In this document: one piece after another, positions 54,950-64,000 of the stretch
Layout: the number at the start of each line of letters is the position of its first letter
Numbering within the stretch: the first letter of the stretch is position 1
Notes under the pieces: model-generated
Database searches by the model: none
The model's input: the letters and a program-made list of their open reading frames with translations, nothing else
What the model was told of the DNA's origin: nothing
Translations under genes and position numbers: made by a program
Assembly (NCBI GenBank): GCA_036927565.1
Contig: JAYESD010000008.1
Span: 18,928,100-18,992,099 of the forward strand
Reading direction: 5' to 3'
DNA length: 64,000 nucleotides
From: Tuctoria greenei
Taxonomy: Eukaryota; Streptophyta; Magnoliopsida; Poales; Poaceae

Positions 54950-56317
54950 TGTATGGATCGAAACGCCCAAGAGGGGGGGGGTGAATTGGGCTTTCTTTCA
55001 AATTTTAAGACAATTAAAAATTAACGACTAAAGCCCAATTCTCTATGCGGTTTATCTATGCAATCAACATAAATATAAGTTGCGGAATAAAGATTGCATA
55101 ATGTAAAAGGAAGGAGAGGAATGCAAACGCTCAAAAGACAAGGAGACACGGAGTTTATCCCGTGGTTCGGCAAGATCACAAGGATCTTCCTACATCCACG
55201 TTGTGGCACCCACCGAAGGGTTTTGCCACTCCCAAGTCACCGAGACAAGGGGGTCTTCACTAATCTTCTCCGTTCGCCATCTCCGGCAAGGTGGATCTCA
55301 AGCCTTGTACAATCCTTGATCTTCCGGGCTTCCACACACACCTTGGCAAGCTCCGGAAGGATCTCTTCAACCTCTCACTAGCCTAGAGACTCCAATCACA
55401 GAGAATGGACGCACACAAGCTTTTCTCTAGCTAGATCCAGCCTATACAAATGATCTAATGGGTGAGGAAGTGTAAGCTCTTGGTCTTGAGTGCTCTTGGA
55501 TGTGTTGTTAGCTTCTGAGTATCAAGACTTCTCAAAATGACCGGGTTAGAGGGGTTTTATAGCCAGCCTAACCGAAATAGCCGTTGGAAAAGTAGGCTGA
55601 CAGAACTTTTCTGTGCACACCGGATGATCCGATGTCTCCCCTCTAGTTATCATCGGTGTAATTACTTTGGCTGACGTCATTGTGTCAGATATTACTGTTA
55701 TTTGACCAATGTTGCCCCAGTCTTCTCATCGGATGATCCGGTGGCTCTTCCTCCAGAATTTGCTTGATCTTGATACTTACTGGAGTGATCAACCGATGTG
55801 TGTGATTCTGCACATCGGATGATCCGGTGCTTCACTTGCTCCAATTGTACTGCAAACTGTATTGATGCACCGATGTTGTTGAGCCCTCACATCGGATGAT
55901 CCGGTGAGTTCATTTTTCTGATGTCTTTTTCTTCAGTTGAATCAACTCGACCGATGTGTTCATTTTGGAAATCATCGGTTGATCCGGTGAGTTGATTTTG
56001 CTTGCTTCGAGTTGTTTTGAGTGAGTCTTTTGTGTCCCTTTTTGAATGACCTCTTAGACATTTATTCCACACGGCTCTCTTATGATTCTTAAGCATTGTA
56101 TGATGTCAATTTTTGATTGAGTGACTTGGACATAGAGCCTTCATGTCTTGTCTTTATTTGATCTCGAAAGTTGAGTATCTATGGGTCTCCAATGACATAA
56201 TCATTTCATCTTATTTAGTGTTTATGGTGACCTTGCATTCACAAATTCATTAGTAAAGTTCAATGATTGTCATTAATCACCAAAACCATATTACATGAGG
56301 GGGCCTAGATGCTTTCA
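54950..56317 (-). repeat. Sirevirus 5' LTR (1368 bp)
   Basis: Near-identical to 44147-45516, with TGTATGGATCG at the left and GCTTTCA at the right. The palindrome cluster and TATA box are conserved. Confidence 0.96.
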
Positions 56318-56479
56318 ATCTTGTTGGCCCCCTGGTAGATGTTCACAATTTGATTGCGAACGTGTACCAAAAGGATCTCACAATGTCTTGCTGACTTGAA
56401 CGCTTCAAACTTGTATCTAGAACATTTATCTCTTAGGTACGAAGTTTACCTCCGACATCTCCAGAGACCCATTTGTGAC
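56318..56479. other. Resumed Tat spacer after the Sirevirus
   Basis: Starts with the second ATCTT target copy. No gene. Confidence 0.5.
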
Positions 56480-56975
56480 ATCGACGGCGGGCCCCGTGGG
56501 AGTTGTTGGAGCTTGGTAGGTCTGATGGCGCCCACTGCCAACACATAGAGGATCAACATCAGGCCCCCCGGGAGGTGTTGGAGCTTGGTAGGTCCGACAG
56601 CACCCACCACCAACATTTAGAAACATCGATGGCGGGGCCCCTAGGGGTTGTCATAGCTTGATAGGTCCTACTACGCCCACCGTTAACATTTAGAACGTCA
56701 ACAACGGGCCTCCTGGGATCATCAGGGCTTTCTGGCTTTGACGGTGTCCACTTGTCAATGTATAATACGTCGACGGAGAACACCCTCTGGGTGATTTCTC
56801 CACCATCTTCATTTACATCGCTGTTAATTCTTCACATCGACGAGTGGCCCCCATGGTAGTTGTCAGAGCTTGTTAGCTCCGAGGACGCCCACTTTCCACG
56901 TATAAAACGTCAACGGCGGCCCCCGTGAGGGTTGTTGGAGCTTAGTATCTCCGACAACATCCACCATCGCCATGA
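56480..56975. repeat. About 72-bp tandem repeats in the Tat spacer
   Basis: Units carrying GTTGGAGCTTGGTAGGTC followed by GGCGCCCAC and then GGCGGGCCCC recur with GAGCTT anchors at 56509, 56581, 56654, 56725, 56865 and 56938, that is at 71-73 bp (one gap of two units). Hypervariable repeats between pol and the 3' LTR are known in Tat elements. Confidence 0.75.
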
Positions 56976-57699
56976 ACTTTCCATTTTTCTTGCGCGTTAA
57001 AGACAAGAAAAACAGTAAAATTCATCCTCTCGTCTATAATTTGTTTGCGGGCTACTGTTCTTATTTGAAATTTAGGTTGGAATTCAACATAATAATAAGT
57101 AAATTGATGTAATCTCTTTATATCCGAATGCCTTCCGGACCCGCCCTACTGAGACCTGCTGGAATATAGGTAGAGTGGCGTACTTAGGGTGCTCGATCAG
57201 TCTAAGTCGATAGTGCACTCCGGACCTGTCATTGGCTTCGACATTCAGGCGAGTAGACCATCTGGCAATGCTAAGATCCAAAAAATATCTACAATATAAC
57301 TCGTATATAATATGAATAACTTGGACTAAATATCAAAAAGAATTGCACAACTTCATTATAGACAAGAAGGAAAAGATAATAAAAGAAAAATGAGTCTGTA
57401 CAAAATTAATGCACGTGGAGTCTTATATTGTAGGTACAAATTACTGGGGAGACAAGGACACACTTAGGGTACCGAACCAGGCCAAGTGTGCTATTCATCT
57501 TGTTCTAACCCAGGGTAGGTAAGCCACACTTTCAGTACAGGGACCAAGTTAGGAGGTCTTTAACTGCCCGGACCCTCCTAGAGGGTTCCGGATGTTCTCC
57601 TTTAGGACCTACCCGTCTCTGTGTATAGACTCTATAACTTACATTGTGTATAATTACAAACTCACCTCCGTGAAACTAAGCATAACATTTACAGAGGTT
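56976..57699. other. Noncoding region between Tat repeats and pol
   Basis: AT-rich at 57000-57420, then sequence with the GGACCCTCCTAGAGGGTTCC palindrome near 57573. No coding segment. Confidence 0.5.
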
Positions 57700-59043
57700 C
57701 TCAATGTTCCAAGGACTGGGAAGCGGAGTCCCATCCTCTGTTGCCAAGCGAACGCATCCAGGACGTGATACTTTGATCACTCAGAAGGGACCTTTTTAAC
57801 TGGGACAGCTTGTTCATCCCTTCACGAGTTAGTATTCTCCACAACACCAGATCGCCTTATTCAAGCTGTCGGTTGCGCACGTGCCTTTGGTGATAGCGCA
57901 AGAGCGCATGACAATATCGTGCATTCCGAATAGCTGCTTGGCACCTTCCCTCATCAACGAGGTCAAGGTCTTCACGCCAGAGCTTGTCCTGTGTGGCTTC
58001 GTCGAAGGTCCAGACCCAGAGTGACCCCAATGGTGATCTCCGGAGGAAGGACAACTTCAGGTCCGTACACTAGGAAGAAGGGTGTCTCTTCAGTTGGCTG
58101 GCTAGGTGTTGTCCTGCTCGCCCACAGTGCGGACTGAAGCTCCTCTATCCAGTTGGCTCTGTTATTTCTGCATTTGCTCTCTTGTCTTGGTCATTACTTG
58201 CCGGGAGAGCTACTGATGCGTAGCTGACTTGTATGTCGAGGTCTTCGCAATATTCTTGGAATGCTGCACTTGTGAATTGGGTTCTGTTGTCAGTTATGAC
58301 TCTGTTCGGAACTCCAAATCTACAGACTATGGACTTCAAGAACTTGATAGCTGATTGCTTGTTGATTGTTACAACTGGAGTAGCTTTCGGCCACTTGGTG
58401 AACTTGTCGATGGCGACGTACAGGAACTTGTAACCTCCGACGGCTTTGGGAAAGGTCCCAAAATATCCATCCCCCACACAGCGAATGTCCATGTAGGAGG
58501 TATCATTTGCAGCGACTGAGTCGGTGTGTGAATTTGTTTTGCGTATAATTGACACGCTTCACACTAATTTACTAGCTCAACTGCATCCTGCAGAGCTGTA
58601 GGCCAGTAAAAGCCATGTCAGAAGGATTTTCCGACCAACGTGCGAGAAGATGTGTTGTTCCCACACTCGCCTCCATGGATTTCCGTGAGGAGCTCGCGAC
58701 CTTCTTCCTGGGCAATGAACCACATTAGGACGCCGTTGGAACCACGCCGGTAGAGATCCCCTTCTACCAGCGTGTATCTTTTAGCCAATCTAATGATCTG
58801 GTCAGCGGATGCACCGTCTTCAAGAAGGATGTTGTCTTTCAAGTAGCTCCAGATCTTCGAGATCCATGCATCAGAGCTAACTTGAGCCTCCGGATCTTGC
58901 ACGCTAGGTTGCTCGGAGCTTCCTGCAGTGCCTACGATTCTTGGTGGACGCCATGGTAACAGGGCCACCGGGACTGCCAGCTCCGAAGTGTTGGTCTTGC
59001 CCCCTTCACTCAGTTCGGCAGGCTGAGCGGTAGGTCTTGACAA
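57700..59043 (-). pseudogene. pol: Tat-lineage integrase (middle element), broken
   Basis: 58618-59043 carries the region before and into the zinc finger (DAWISKIWSYLKDNILLED, AKRYTLVEGDLYRRG, EIHGGECGNN). 58145-58555 carries the catalytic core (PKAVGGYKFLYVAIDKFTKW, GVPNRVITDNRTQFTS). 57857-58054 carries the C-terminal region (VWTFDEATQDKLWREDLDLV). The first catalytic aspartate falls in a corrupted stretch (CVGDGYFGTFPKAV). Several stops and frame changes. Confidence 0.8.
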
Positions 59044-59580
59044 CCTCCTAACAAAAACTCTGTCGGGAGTTTGAGCTCCGGTTGAGGCCTTCGTCGAGAG
59101 TTAATCAACTTCAGCATTGTTGAGACGCTGGACATGGCAGAGATCCAGGATGTCGAAATCCTTCTGGAGCTTCTGGACTTCGGGGAGGTAAGCAGCGAGT
59201 TACGGGTTGTTACAGCTGTATTCGCCTTTAACTTGCTTGATAATGAGCTGCGAATCACCCTTCACAAGCATCTGCTTGACGCCATATGATAGCGCCACCT
59301 TGAGCCCGTAGATGAGAGCTTCATACTCCGCCATGCTGTTGGTTGCCTTGAAATCAAGGTGTACCATGTATTTGACCTTCTCCCTGGTCACAGCGAGGAG
59401 AAGGATTCTTTCTCCGCCCCCCTGCTTTTGCATGGAGCTGTCGAAGTAGGGAGTCCAATGAGGCTCGGTAAAGATCGGGACCTTGGGTTCCGGCTTCTGC
59501 TCATTGGGGCCCCCTGGATTTGATGAAGAATGGGTCCATTCCGCCATGAAGTCAGCCAATGTCTGACTCTTGATAGCATG
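59044..59580 (-). pseudogene. pol: Tat-lineage archaeal-type second RNase H (middle element)
   Basis: 59200-59559 encodes ADFMAEW, a proline-rich linker, WTPYFDSSMQKQGGG, VHLDFKATNSMAEYEALIYG and KGDSQLIIKQVKGEY. This is the additional RNase H that marks Tat elements. The first catalytic aspartate motif (FDSS) is kept. A stop follows at 59200, with traces of homology to about 59044. Confidence 0.78.
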
Positions 59581-60220
59581 TTGAGGCAGGAATTCAAAAT
59601 CAAAACTCTGTCAGCTCCACTACCCACTTTGCAATATTCCCAGTAGAATTGAGGTTGTGCAGTATAGCACGCAGTGGATAGAAGGTTACCGCTGATATAT
59701 TGTGGGCTTGGAAGTAGTGACATAGCTTCCTTGAGGCGATAAGAATTGCATAAAGAAGCTTATGCACCTCAATGTATCGAGTCTTGGCATTGTGGAGTAC
59801 TTCACTGATGAAGTACATTGGGCGCTGGACAGTCTAGACCTTCTGTGAAGGTCCCGCAGCTTCTTCTTCATCAACTCGGACCCTCCTGGAGGGGTTAGAG
59901 CCTTCTTCTTGAGCTTCTCGGACCCCCCCGGAGGGGTCCGAAACTTCTTCTTCAACCATGTGAACTCCCTCAGATGAGAGAGGTTGATACTCGCGCAGCT
60001 TGCCTTGAAGATTCGTGCCTGGGGGCTGGGACCCAGACTCGCCTTCAGGTAGCTCCGGACCCTCCTGGAGGGGTCTGGGCTCTTGAACTCTAGGTGGTTC
60101 TGTTCTTTCTGCGATCAAGACCATGCTGACAACCTCCGTAGTTGCCGAAATGTAAAGCAAAAGAGACTCACCAGGGTTCGGAGCTAACAATATTGGTAGT
60201 GTGGTGAGGAGCTGTTTGAG
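59581..60220 (-). pseudogene. pol: Tat-lineage first RNase H with repeat-rich insertion
   Basis: 59834-60190 and 59600-59818 flank a stop. The RNase H start (LLLYISATTEVVSMVLIAE) is followed not by the usual short loop but by about 80 residues rich in E, P and G. After this RPMYFISEVLHNAKTRYIEV and YAILIASRKLCHYFQAHNI resume the fold. The insertion is built partly from palindromic GGACCC...GGGTCC units. The exact reading frame after 59834 is broken. Confidence 0.75.
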
Positions 60221-61114
60221 CTATTGAAAAGCCTTCACTGCTTCTTCGGACCAATAGAATGGCTTGGACTTACTCAATAGCTTGAAGAAGGGAAGCGCCC
60301 GTTCTGCCAGTCTTGAGATGAACCGGCTGAGCGCAGTTGGACATCCAGTTAGCTTCTGGACATTCTTGATGCGGGCTGGGGGACGCATGTCTTCAATGGA
60401 CTTGATGTTCACCAGATTCGCCTCAATTCCTCGGTGAGTCACCAAGAATCCTAGGAGCTTCCCAGAGCTAACCCCGAAGACACATTTGTCCGGGTTCAGC
60501 TTAGTGTGTGTCACGTGTAGCTTGTCAAAGACGGCTTGCAAATTGTCAAGGAGTGATTCCTTGTTCTGGACTTTCACGACGATGTCATCGACATAGACTG
60601 CCACCAAGTCCCTAATGAGCTCTCCAAAGGTTTTGTGCATGGCCCGCACAAAGGTTGAAGCAGTGTTTTTGAGACCGAAAGGCATGGCAGTATAGCAATA
60701 CAACCCATCTACTGTTATGAAGGTAGTATGCTCTTAATCTTCCCTAGACATTTTGATCTGATGATATCCAGAATATGACTCTAGGAAATACAAAAGCTCA
60801 CACCCGGAGGTGGAGTCCACTATCTGGTCTATCCTAGGTAGTGGAAATAGATCTTTTGTACATGCCTTATTCAAGGTGGTGTAGTCGATACACATCTGAA
60901 GTTTCCTGCCGGCCTTGGGTACAACGACTGGGTTTGCCAGCCATCGTGGATGATGAACCTCCCAGATGAAACCAGCTTCGAGCAGCTTCTTGATTTCTTG
61001 TCGAATGAAGTTCTGCCGCTCGGCTGATTGCTTCCAGGGCTTCTGGTGTATTGGTCGTGCGTCGAGATATATCTTCAGGTTGTGCTCAATCACCTCCCTA
61101 GGGATCTCAGACAT
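60221..61114 (-). pseudogene. pol: Tat-lineage reverse transcriptase (middle element)
   Basis: 60734-61114 encodes the fingers (PWKQSAERQNFIRQEIKKLL, VVVPKAGRKLQMCIDYTTLN, FPLPRIDQIVDST). 60221-60703 encodes the palm (YTAMPFGLKNTASTFVRAMH, the catalytic AVYVDDIVVK) and thumb. A stop and about ten codons separate the two in the same region. Catalytic aspartates are present. Confidence 0.82.
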
Positions 61115-61461
61115 TTGTGACAGTTGCTAGGCAAACACGTCAACATTAGCCGGAGGAAAGTGATGAGCGTGAGTTCGTATTTGTTGTCCAGACCTCCAGA
61201 TATACGGGTGGTATGGGCAGCATCAGAATCAATTTGGACGATTTTGACGGGAATGTCAGTGTCGCCGCTTGGCTGCACGTTTGGTGCAGAGGTTGAGCCT
61301 CAATGACAAGTTCTCAGAGGTTGAGCAGCTAGCTCCTTGTCGGATGCTTCCTCCAGCGCTGTTGTAAGCGCGTGGAGTTCTTCCAACGCAGTGAATCCTG
61401 TAGTACGATTCCCGCGGATCCGAAGAACGCCTCAAGGTGTTGGCATCTTCAACACCAGGTA

Positions 61462-61851
61462 TCAATAGTGGGCTGCGGCCATGAACCTGTACAAGGTTGG
61501 CCTGCCTAGGATGACGTTGAAGGGTAACCTGATGTGCGCCACATCGAAGACCAGCTTCTCGGTCCTATAGTTCTCCCGAGTCCCGAAGGTCACATGGAGT
61601 GTAATTGAGTCAAGGGGACTAATGGCCCCCATACCTACCCCGGAGAAAGGACGTGAGGGGCGAATGTCTGAGAGTTTTAGTTGGATCTTGACAAACGCTT
61701 CATAGCTGAGGAGGTTGAGCGTCGAACCTCCATCCACCAAGACATGGTAGAGATGGACATTATTGATGGTAGGAGACACCATCGACAATTGTCCAACTCT
61801 GATCATGTTTCTCGAGTATTTTGAAGCATCAAAAGTGATGGGAGTGTCCAT
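61462..61851 (-). pseudogene. pol: Tat-lineage aspartic protease (middle element)
   Basis: A 129-residue segment with the active-site motif VLVDGGSTLNLLSY (DGGS in place of DSGS, as is usual for Tat) and the closing LPFNVILGRPTLYRFMAAAH. A stop ends it just before 61460, and homology to the RT linker follows in broken form. Confidence 0.82.
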
Positions 61852-62171
61852 CTACTTCCGATGGGGTTCTGCCTTGGCGGTAGGAGCTGTGGCAGCTATC
61901 TCCCGACGCATAGTCTTGAGGACGCGACGGGAGTTGATATCTCAAGTCCCTCCATAGATGGTATTGAGGATCTTCTGACGCTCGTTGTCGGAGATGTCAG
62001 AATCGTCGTCGACGGTGTTGTACACAGCCTTCAGGACCTTTTTGGGATCTTGGAAGCCTAGCTCCGGATCAGCCAAAGCTTCTTCGACTTTCTGCTTTCC
62101 TTCCCGCTGGCGGAAAGGAGCTTCTTATCGGTGCTTGTTGAAGTGCTCGACAAGGTTTCAGACCTCACGAC
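61852..62171 (-). pseudogene. Gag-protease linker remnant next to the Tat LTR
   Basis: Translates in pieces (KVLKAVYNTVDDDSDISDNE, RQKILNTIYGG, REIAATAPTAKAE) that resemble the region before the protease. It runs straight into the LTR at 62172, so gag proper and a primer binding site are missing. Confidence 0.55.
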
Positions 62172-63019
62172 TATTGAAGTGTTTGATACGACACTTCCCC
62201 CGGACCCGCTGAGAAGAAGCCCGCGGAGGTTCTTCTGTGGTTGGGACACGCAAAGATCAATATCAAGATGATGACATCAGGGACTTACGTGGTTTGGGCC
62301 GCCTGAGCATAACATCCTACTCCACGGGGTTTGTGTAATTGTATTGAGCGAGTACGTTCGCTAGGATCAGGTCAAATCAGATCAGATTCCCCATACTTGT
62401 GCGGTGCAGCCCTTTTATAGTTCTAAGGACTGACCGTTACAAAGTTGACCTGACCGACATGTGGCCCTGACGTGCTTAATGACCTAATACATTGTCTAAA
62501 GGGTATTAAGTATAATTAATAGTGTGGTAACGTGCCTTCATGGTAGTGTTACCCCTATTAACGGTGCACTGATCGTGTGTCATTGATATGGCATTAATGA
62601 CACATTATGAGACCTTGTAACTGCTGCTTTAACCGTCCTTGAATGTTTGTAATGGACGTGATCTGCTCGTATTTCTGTTGGCGATGAAGGTCCGGAGGCT
62701 CCACACGTGGCAGATCCGGAGATTTCCCTTGGGGGAGGGTAGGTTTGGGGTCGCTGTATACGTGTCGGTACCGGAGCTCCTCTCTAACGGGGGCTAGGTC
62801 CGGGGCTGTTGTACATGTGTAGTCACCGGAGCTTCCCTTGGTTGGGAATTTTGTTTCGGGCTTATTTTACACGTGTTAACCCGGGAACCAGCCATGTGAG
62901 GGGAGTGGGTCCGGTACAACGTGACATGTGGGACCTGCAATGGCCTTCGAATCTAACGGGTGGAACTTTCTTGCACTTCTTGCGGTATCGTGGGGTACCT
63001 GGTACGTAGGGTACCGACA
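62172..63019 (-). repeat. Tat LTR shared by middle and right elements (848 bp)
   Basis: Aligns with 39316-40152. It ends GGTACCGACA; its left end has decayed to TATTGAAG. The TATA box is at 62413-62419 (minus). The five 55-bp units begin at 62703, 62758, 62813, 62869 and 62924, but only two keep CACGTG. Confidence 0.82.
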
Positions 63020-63080
63020 GTGGCCCCCGGGACCACCTCTGGGAGAAACCCTTTAGGTTAAGTTGTTCTGCCGGAGGTGG
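63020..63080. other. Polypurine tract and conserved hairpin, second copy
   Basis: CCACCTCTGG (63033-63042) pairs with CCGGAGGTGG (63071-63080) with one G-T type pair. It is equivalent to 40165-40214. Confidence 0.65.
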
Positions 63081-63557
63081 GGGCATTCTCGATTCCCGTG
63101 CTTTGATTTTCAAAAAGTCCTCTGATGCACTGATAGAGTGACGGTCCGGGAGTGAACCTTCGACGCGTGGCTTGTTATGAATACGGCAGATGAGATCTTT
63201 GAGTGCGGATCTCACGCAATTGAAGGTCGTCAGTTCCTAATACGAAAAATTGCATCGGTTCTGCGCGCCCTGTTAGAGCGCCAACTTTGGGTTTCCCGCC
63301 ACCCATCATGGCAACAGTTGGCCTTGGGTAAGGACCTCGACCTCTTCGTCGAGGTGGCCCCATGCCCACTCGTCATTGAAGGGGTAGATTTTTGAAAAGT
63401 GCTTTCGATCTCATTGCGGTTTCCATCCAAGCATCGTGAAGACTTACTTAAGAAGGAAAGTGTGCACGGTTTGAGGACTCTACGCCTTCGATCATCTTTG
63501 CGCTTAGAGCCTCCCAAACTCCGCCTAGCTTCCCTTCCTTTGCACCACTTTGCCGCA

Positions 63558-64000
63558 ATGGAGTTGGGTCTCCCCAAGAACCGCCTCAAGAGTGATGATG
63601 ATCTGAAGAAGGTCCGGACCTATATGGGGTGGTCCAGTGACTCCTTCAATCATTTGGTCTGCATTGGCAAGCTCCCGTTCAAGAAGGAGCGTGATGGCGA
63701 TATGGTGTACTTCACAGCGTACGCCATGGTGGGATTCATTCCACATTTCTCTTCTTTCCTCTTGATGTTGCTAGACTTTTATGGTCTGCAGTTGTACCAC
63801 CTTAGCCCCCATTCTCTTCTTCTTGTGGCGACATTCGTCCACTTCTGCGATATGTGGGTGGGTATTCCCCCCTGCGTTGAGCTTTTCTGCACCTTCTTCA
63901 CCATCCACACCACCGGCAAGGGGTCCGAGTTCCTTGACTTCTACTATTTTGTGAAGCGCAAGAACGGCCCCCACAAATACTTGAAGTTGTTTCCTTTCGG
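63558..64000 (+). CDS. Tat antisense ORF, intact N-terminal part, runs off the window
   Basis: ATG at 63558 opens at least 147 codons without a stop. The sequence aligns with the start of the ORF at 40690 (YMGWSSDSFN, YAMVGFIPHFSSFLLMLLDF, WVGIPPCVELFCTFFTIHTT) and keeps a few residues absent from the other copy. It resembles the plant 'putative gypsy type transposon' domain. The hydrophobic helices are short and part of a folded domain rather than clear membrane spans. The function is not known. Confidence 0.75.
   Translation, partial: MELGLPKNRLKSDDDLKKVRTYMGWSSDSFNHLVCIGKLPFKKERDGDMVYFTAYAMVGFIPHFSSFLLMLLDFYGLQLYHLSPHSLLLVATFVHFCDMWVGIPPCVELFCTFFTIHTTGKGSEFLDFYYFVKRKNGPHKYLKLFPF

Larger units (their letters stand above)
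44147..56317 (-). mobile_element. Complete Sirevirus (Ty1/copia) with ORF3
   Basis: 12,171 bp flanked by the target duplication ATCTT (44142-44146 and 56318-56322). Minus-strand order: 5' LTR 54950-56317, primer binding site, gag, pol (protease, integrase, RT, RNase H), spacer with palindromes, ORF3, multiple polypurine tracts, 3' LTR 44147-45516. The copia domain order (integrase before RT), the coiled-coil gag with two knuckles, and an ORF after pol identify a Sirevirus of the env-like subgroup. The LTRs differ at about 14 positions by eye, so insertion was recent. Confidence 0.97.
39316..63019 (-). mobile_element. Middle Tat-lineage Ty3/gypsy element, split by a Sirevirus
   Basis: Minus-strand order is LTR 62172-63019, protease, RT, RNase H, archaeal-type RNase H, integrase (to about 57700), tandem-repeat spacer, [Sirevirus 44147-56317], antisense ORF 40690-43999 on the plus strand, polypurine tract, LTR 39316-40152. 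A second archaeal-type RNase H, a DGGS protease site and an antisense ORF between pol and the 3' LTR are features of the Tat lineage. gag and a recognisable primer binding site are absent next to the right LTR. The two LTRs are clearly diverged. Confidence 0.82.
62172..64000 (-). mobile_element. Right Tat-lineage element, cut by the window end
   Basis: The LTR at 62172-63019 is followed by the same polypurine tract, hairpin and antisense ORF start as after the LTR at 40152. This is the 3' end of a third element oriented like the others. Confidence 0.75.

Overview
The window looks like a stretch of a grass nuclear genome, probably a panicoid-type species. It is built mostly of nested LTR retrotransposons of grass lineages (Tekay and Reina chromoviruses, Tat-lineage Ty3/gypsy, Sirevirus Ty1/copia) with short grass-type MITEs. 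Only two host genes are clear, and both lie in the MITE-bearing island between about 20 and 34 kb.

Layout. 1-9390: nearly complete Tekay-like Ty3/gypsy element on the minus strand with 2.84-kb LTRs; its left LTR is cut by the window edge. It sits inside the third ORF of a plus-strand Sirevirus whose 3' end (ORF3 fragment, polypurine tracts, 3' LTR) continues to 12314. 12315-14289: two MITE-type elements and unassigned sequence. 14290-20052: decayed Reina-type chromovirus (minus) with a Stowaway MITE in one LTR. 20053-25322: host island with two more MITEs and an intact single-exon sugar-phosphate/nucleotide-sugar transporter gene (minus). 25323-30576: second Reina-type element (plus) with a 5-bp target duplication. 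31232-33482: five-exon nuclear gene for an organellar ribosomal protein L24. 35626-64000: Tat-lineage Ty3/gypsy elements arranged head to tail and sharing LTRs (fragment at 35626, LTRs at 39316-40152 and 62172-63019). Each has pol on the minus strand and an antisense ORF on the plus strand. A complete 12.2-kb Sirevirus (44147-56317, minus, target duplication ATCTT) is inserted just behind the middle antisense ORF.

How it works together. The visible order of insertion is Tat elements first, then the Sirevirus into Tat; separately, an old Sirevirus, then Tekay into its ORF3. By eye the Tekay and inner Sirevirus LTR pairs differ by only about 1 percent, so these are recent; the Reina and Tat LTRs are clearly older. 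All retroelement pol regions carry at least one frameshift or stop, while the inner Sirevirus gag is open throughout.

The most interesting signals are regulatory. CGG...CCG palindromes crowd the U3 regions of both the Sirevirus and the unrelated Tekay element. The same palindromes, followed by a TATA-like box, recur inside the Sirevirus ahead of its ORF3, which looks like a second promoter. The Tat LTR carries five G-box (CACGTG) repeats at an exact 55-bp period. The Tat antisense ORF has decayed almost only through stops of the type produced by C-to-T change.
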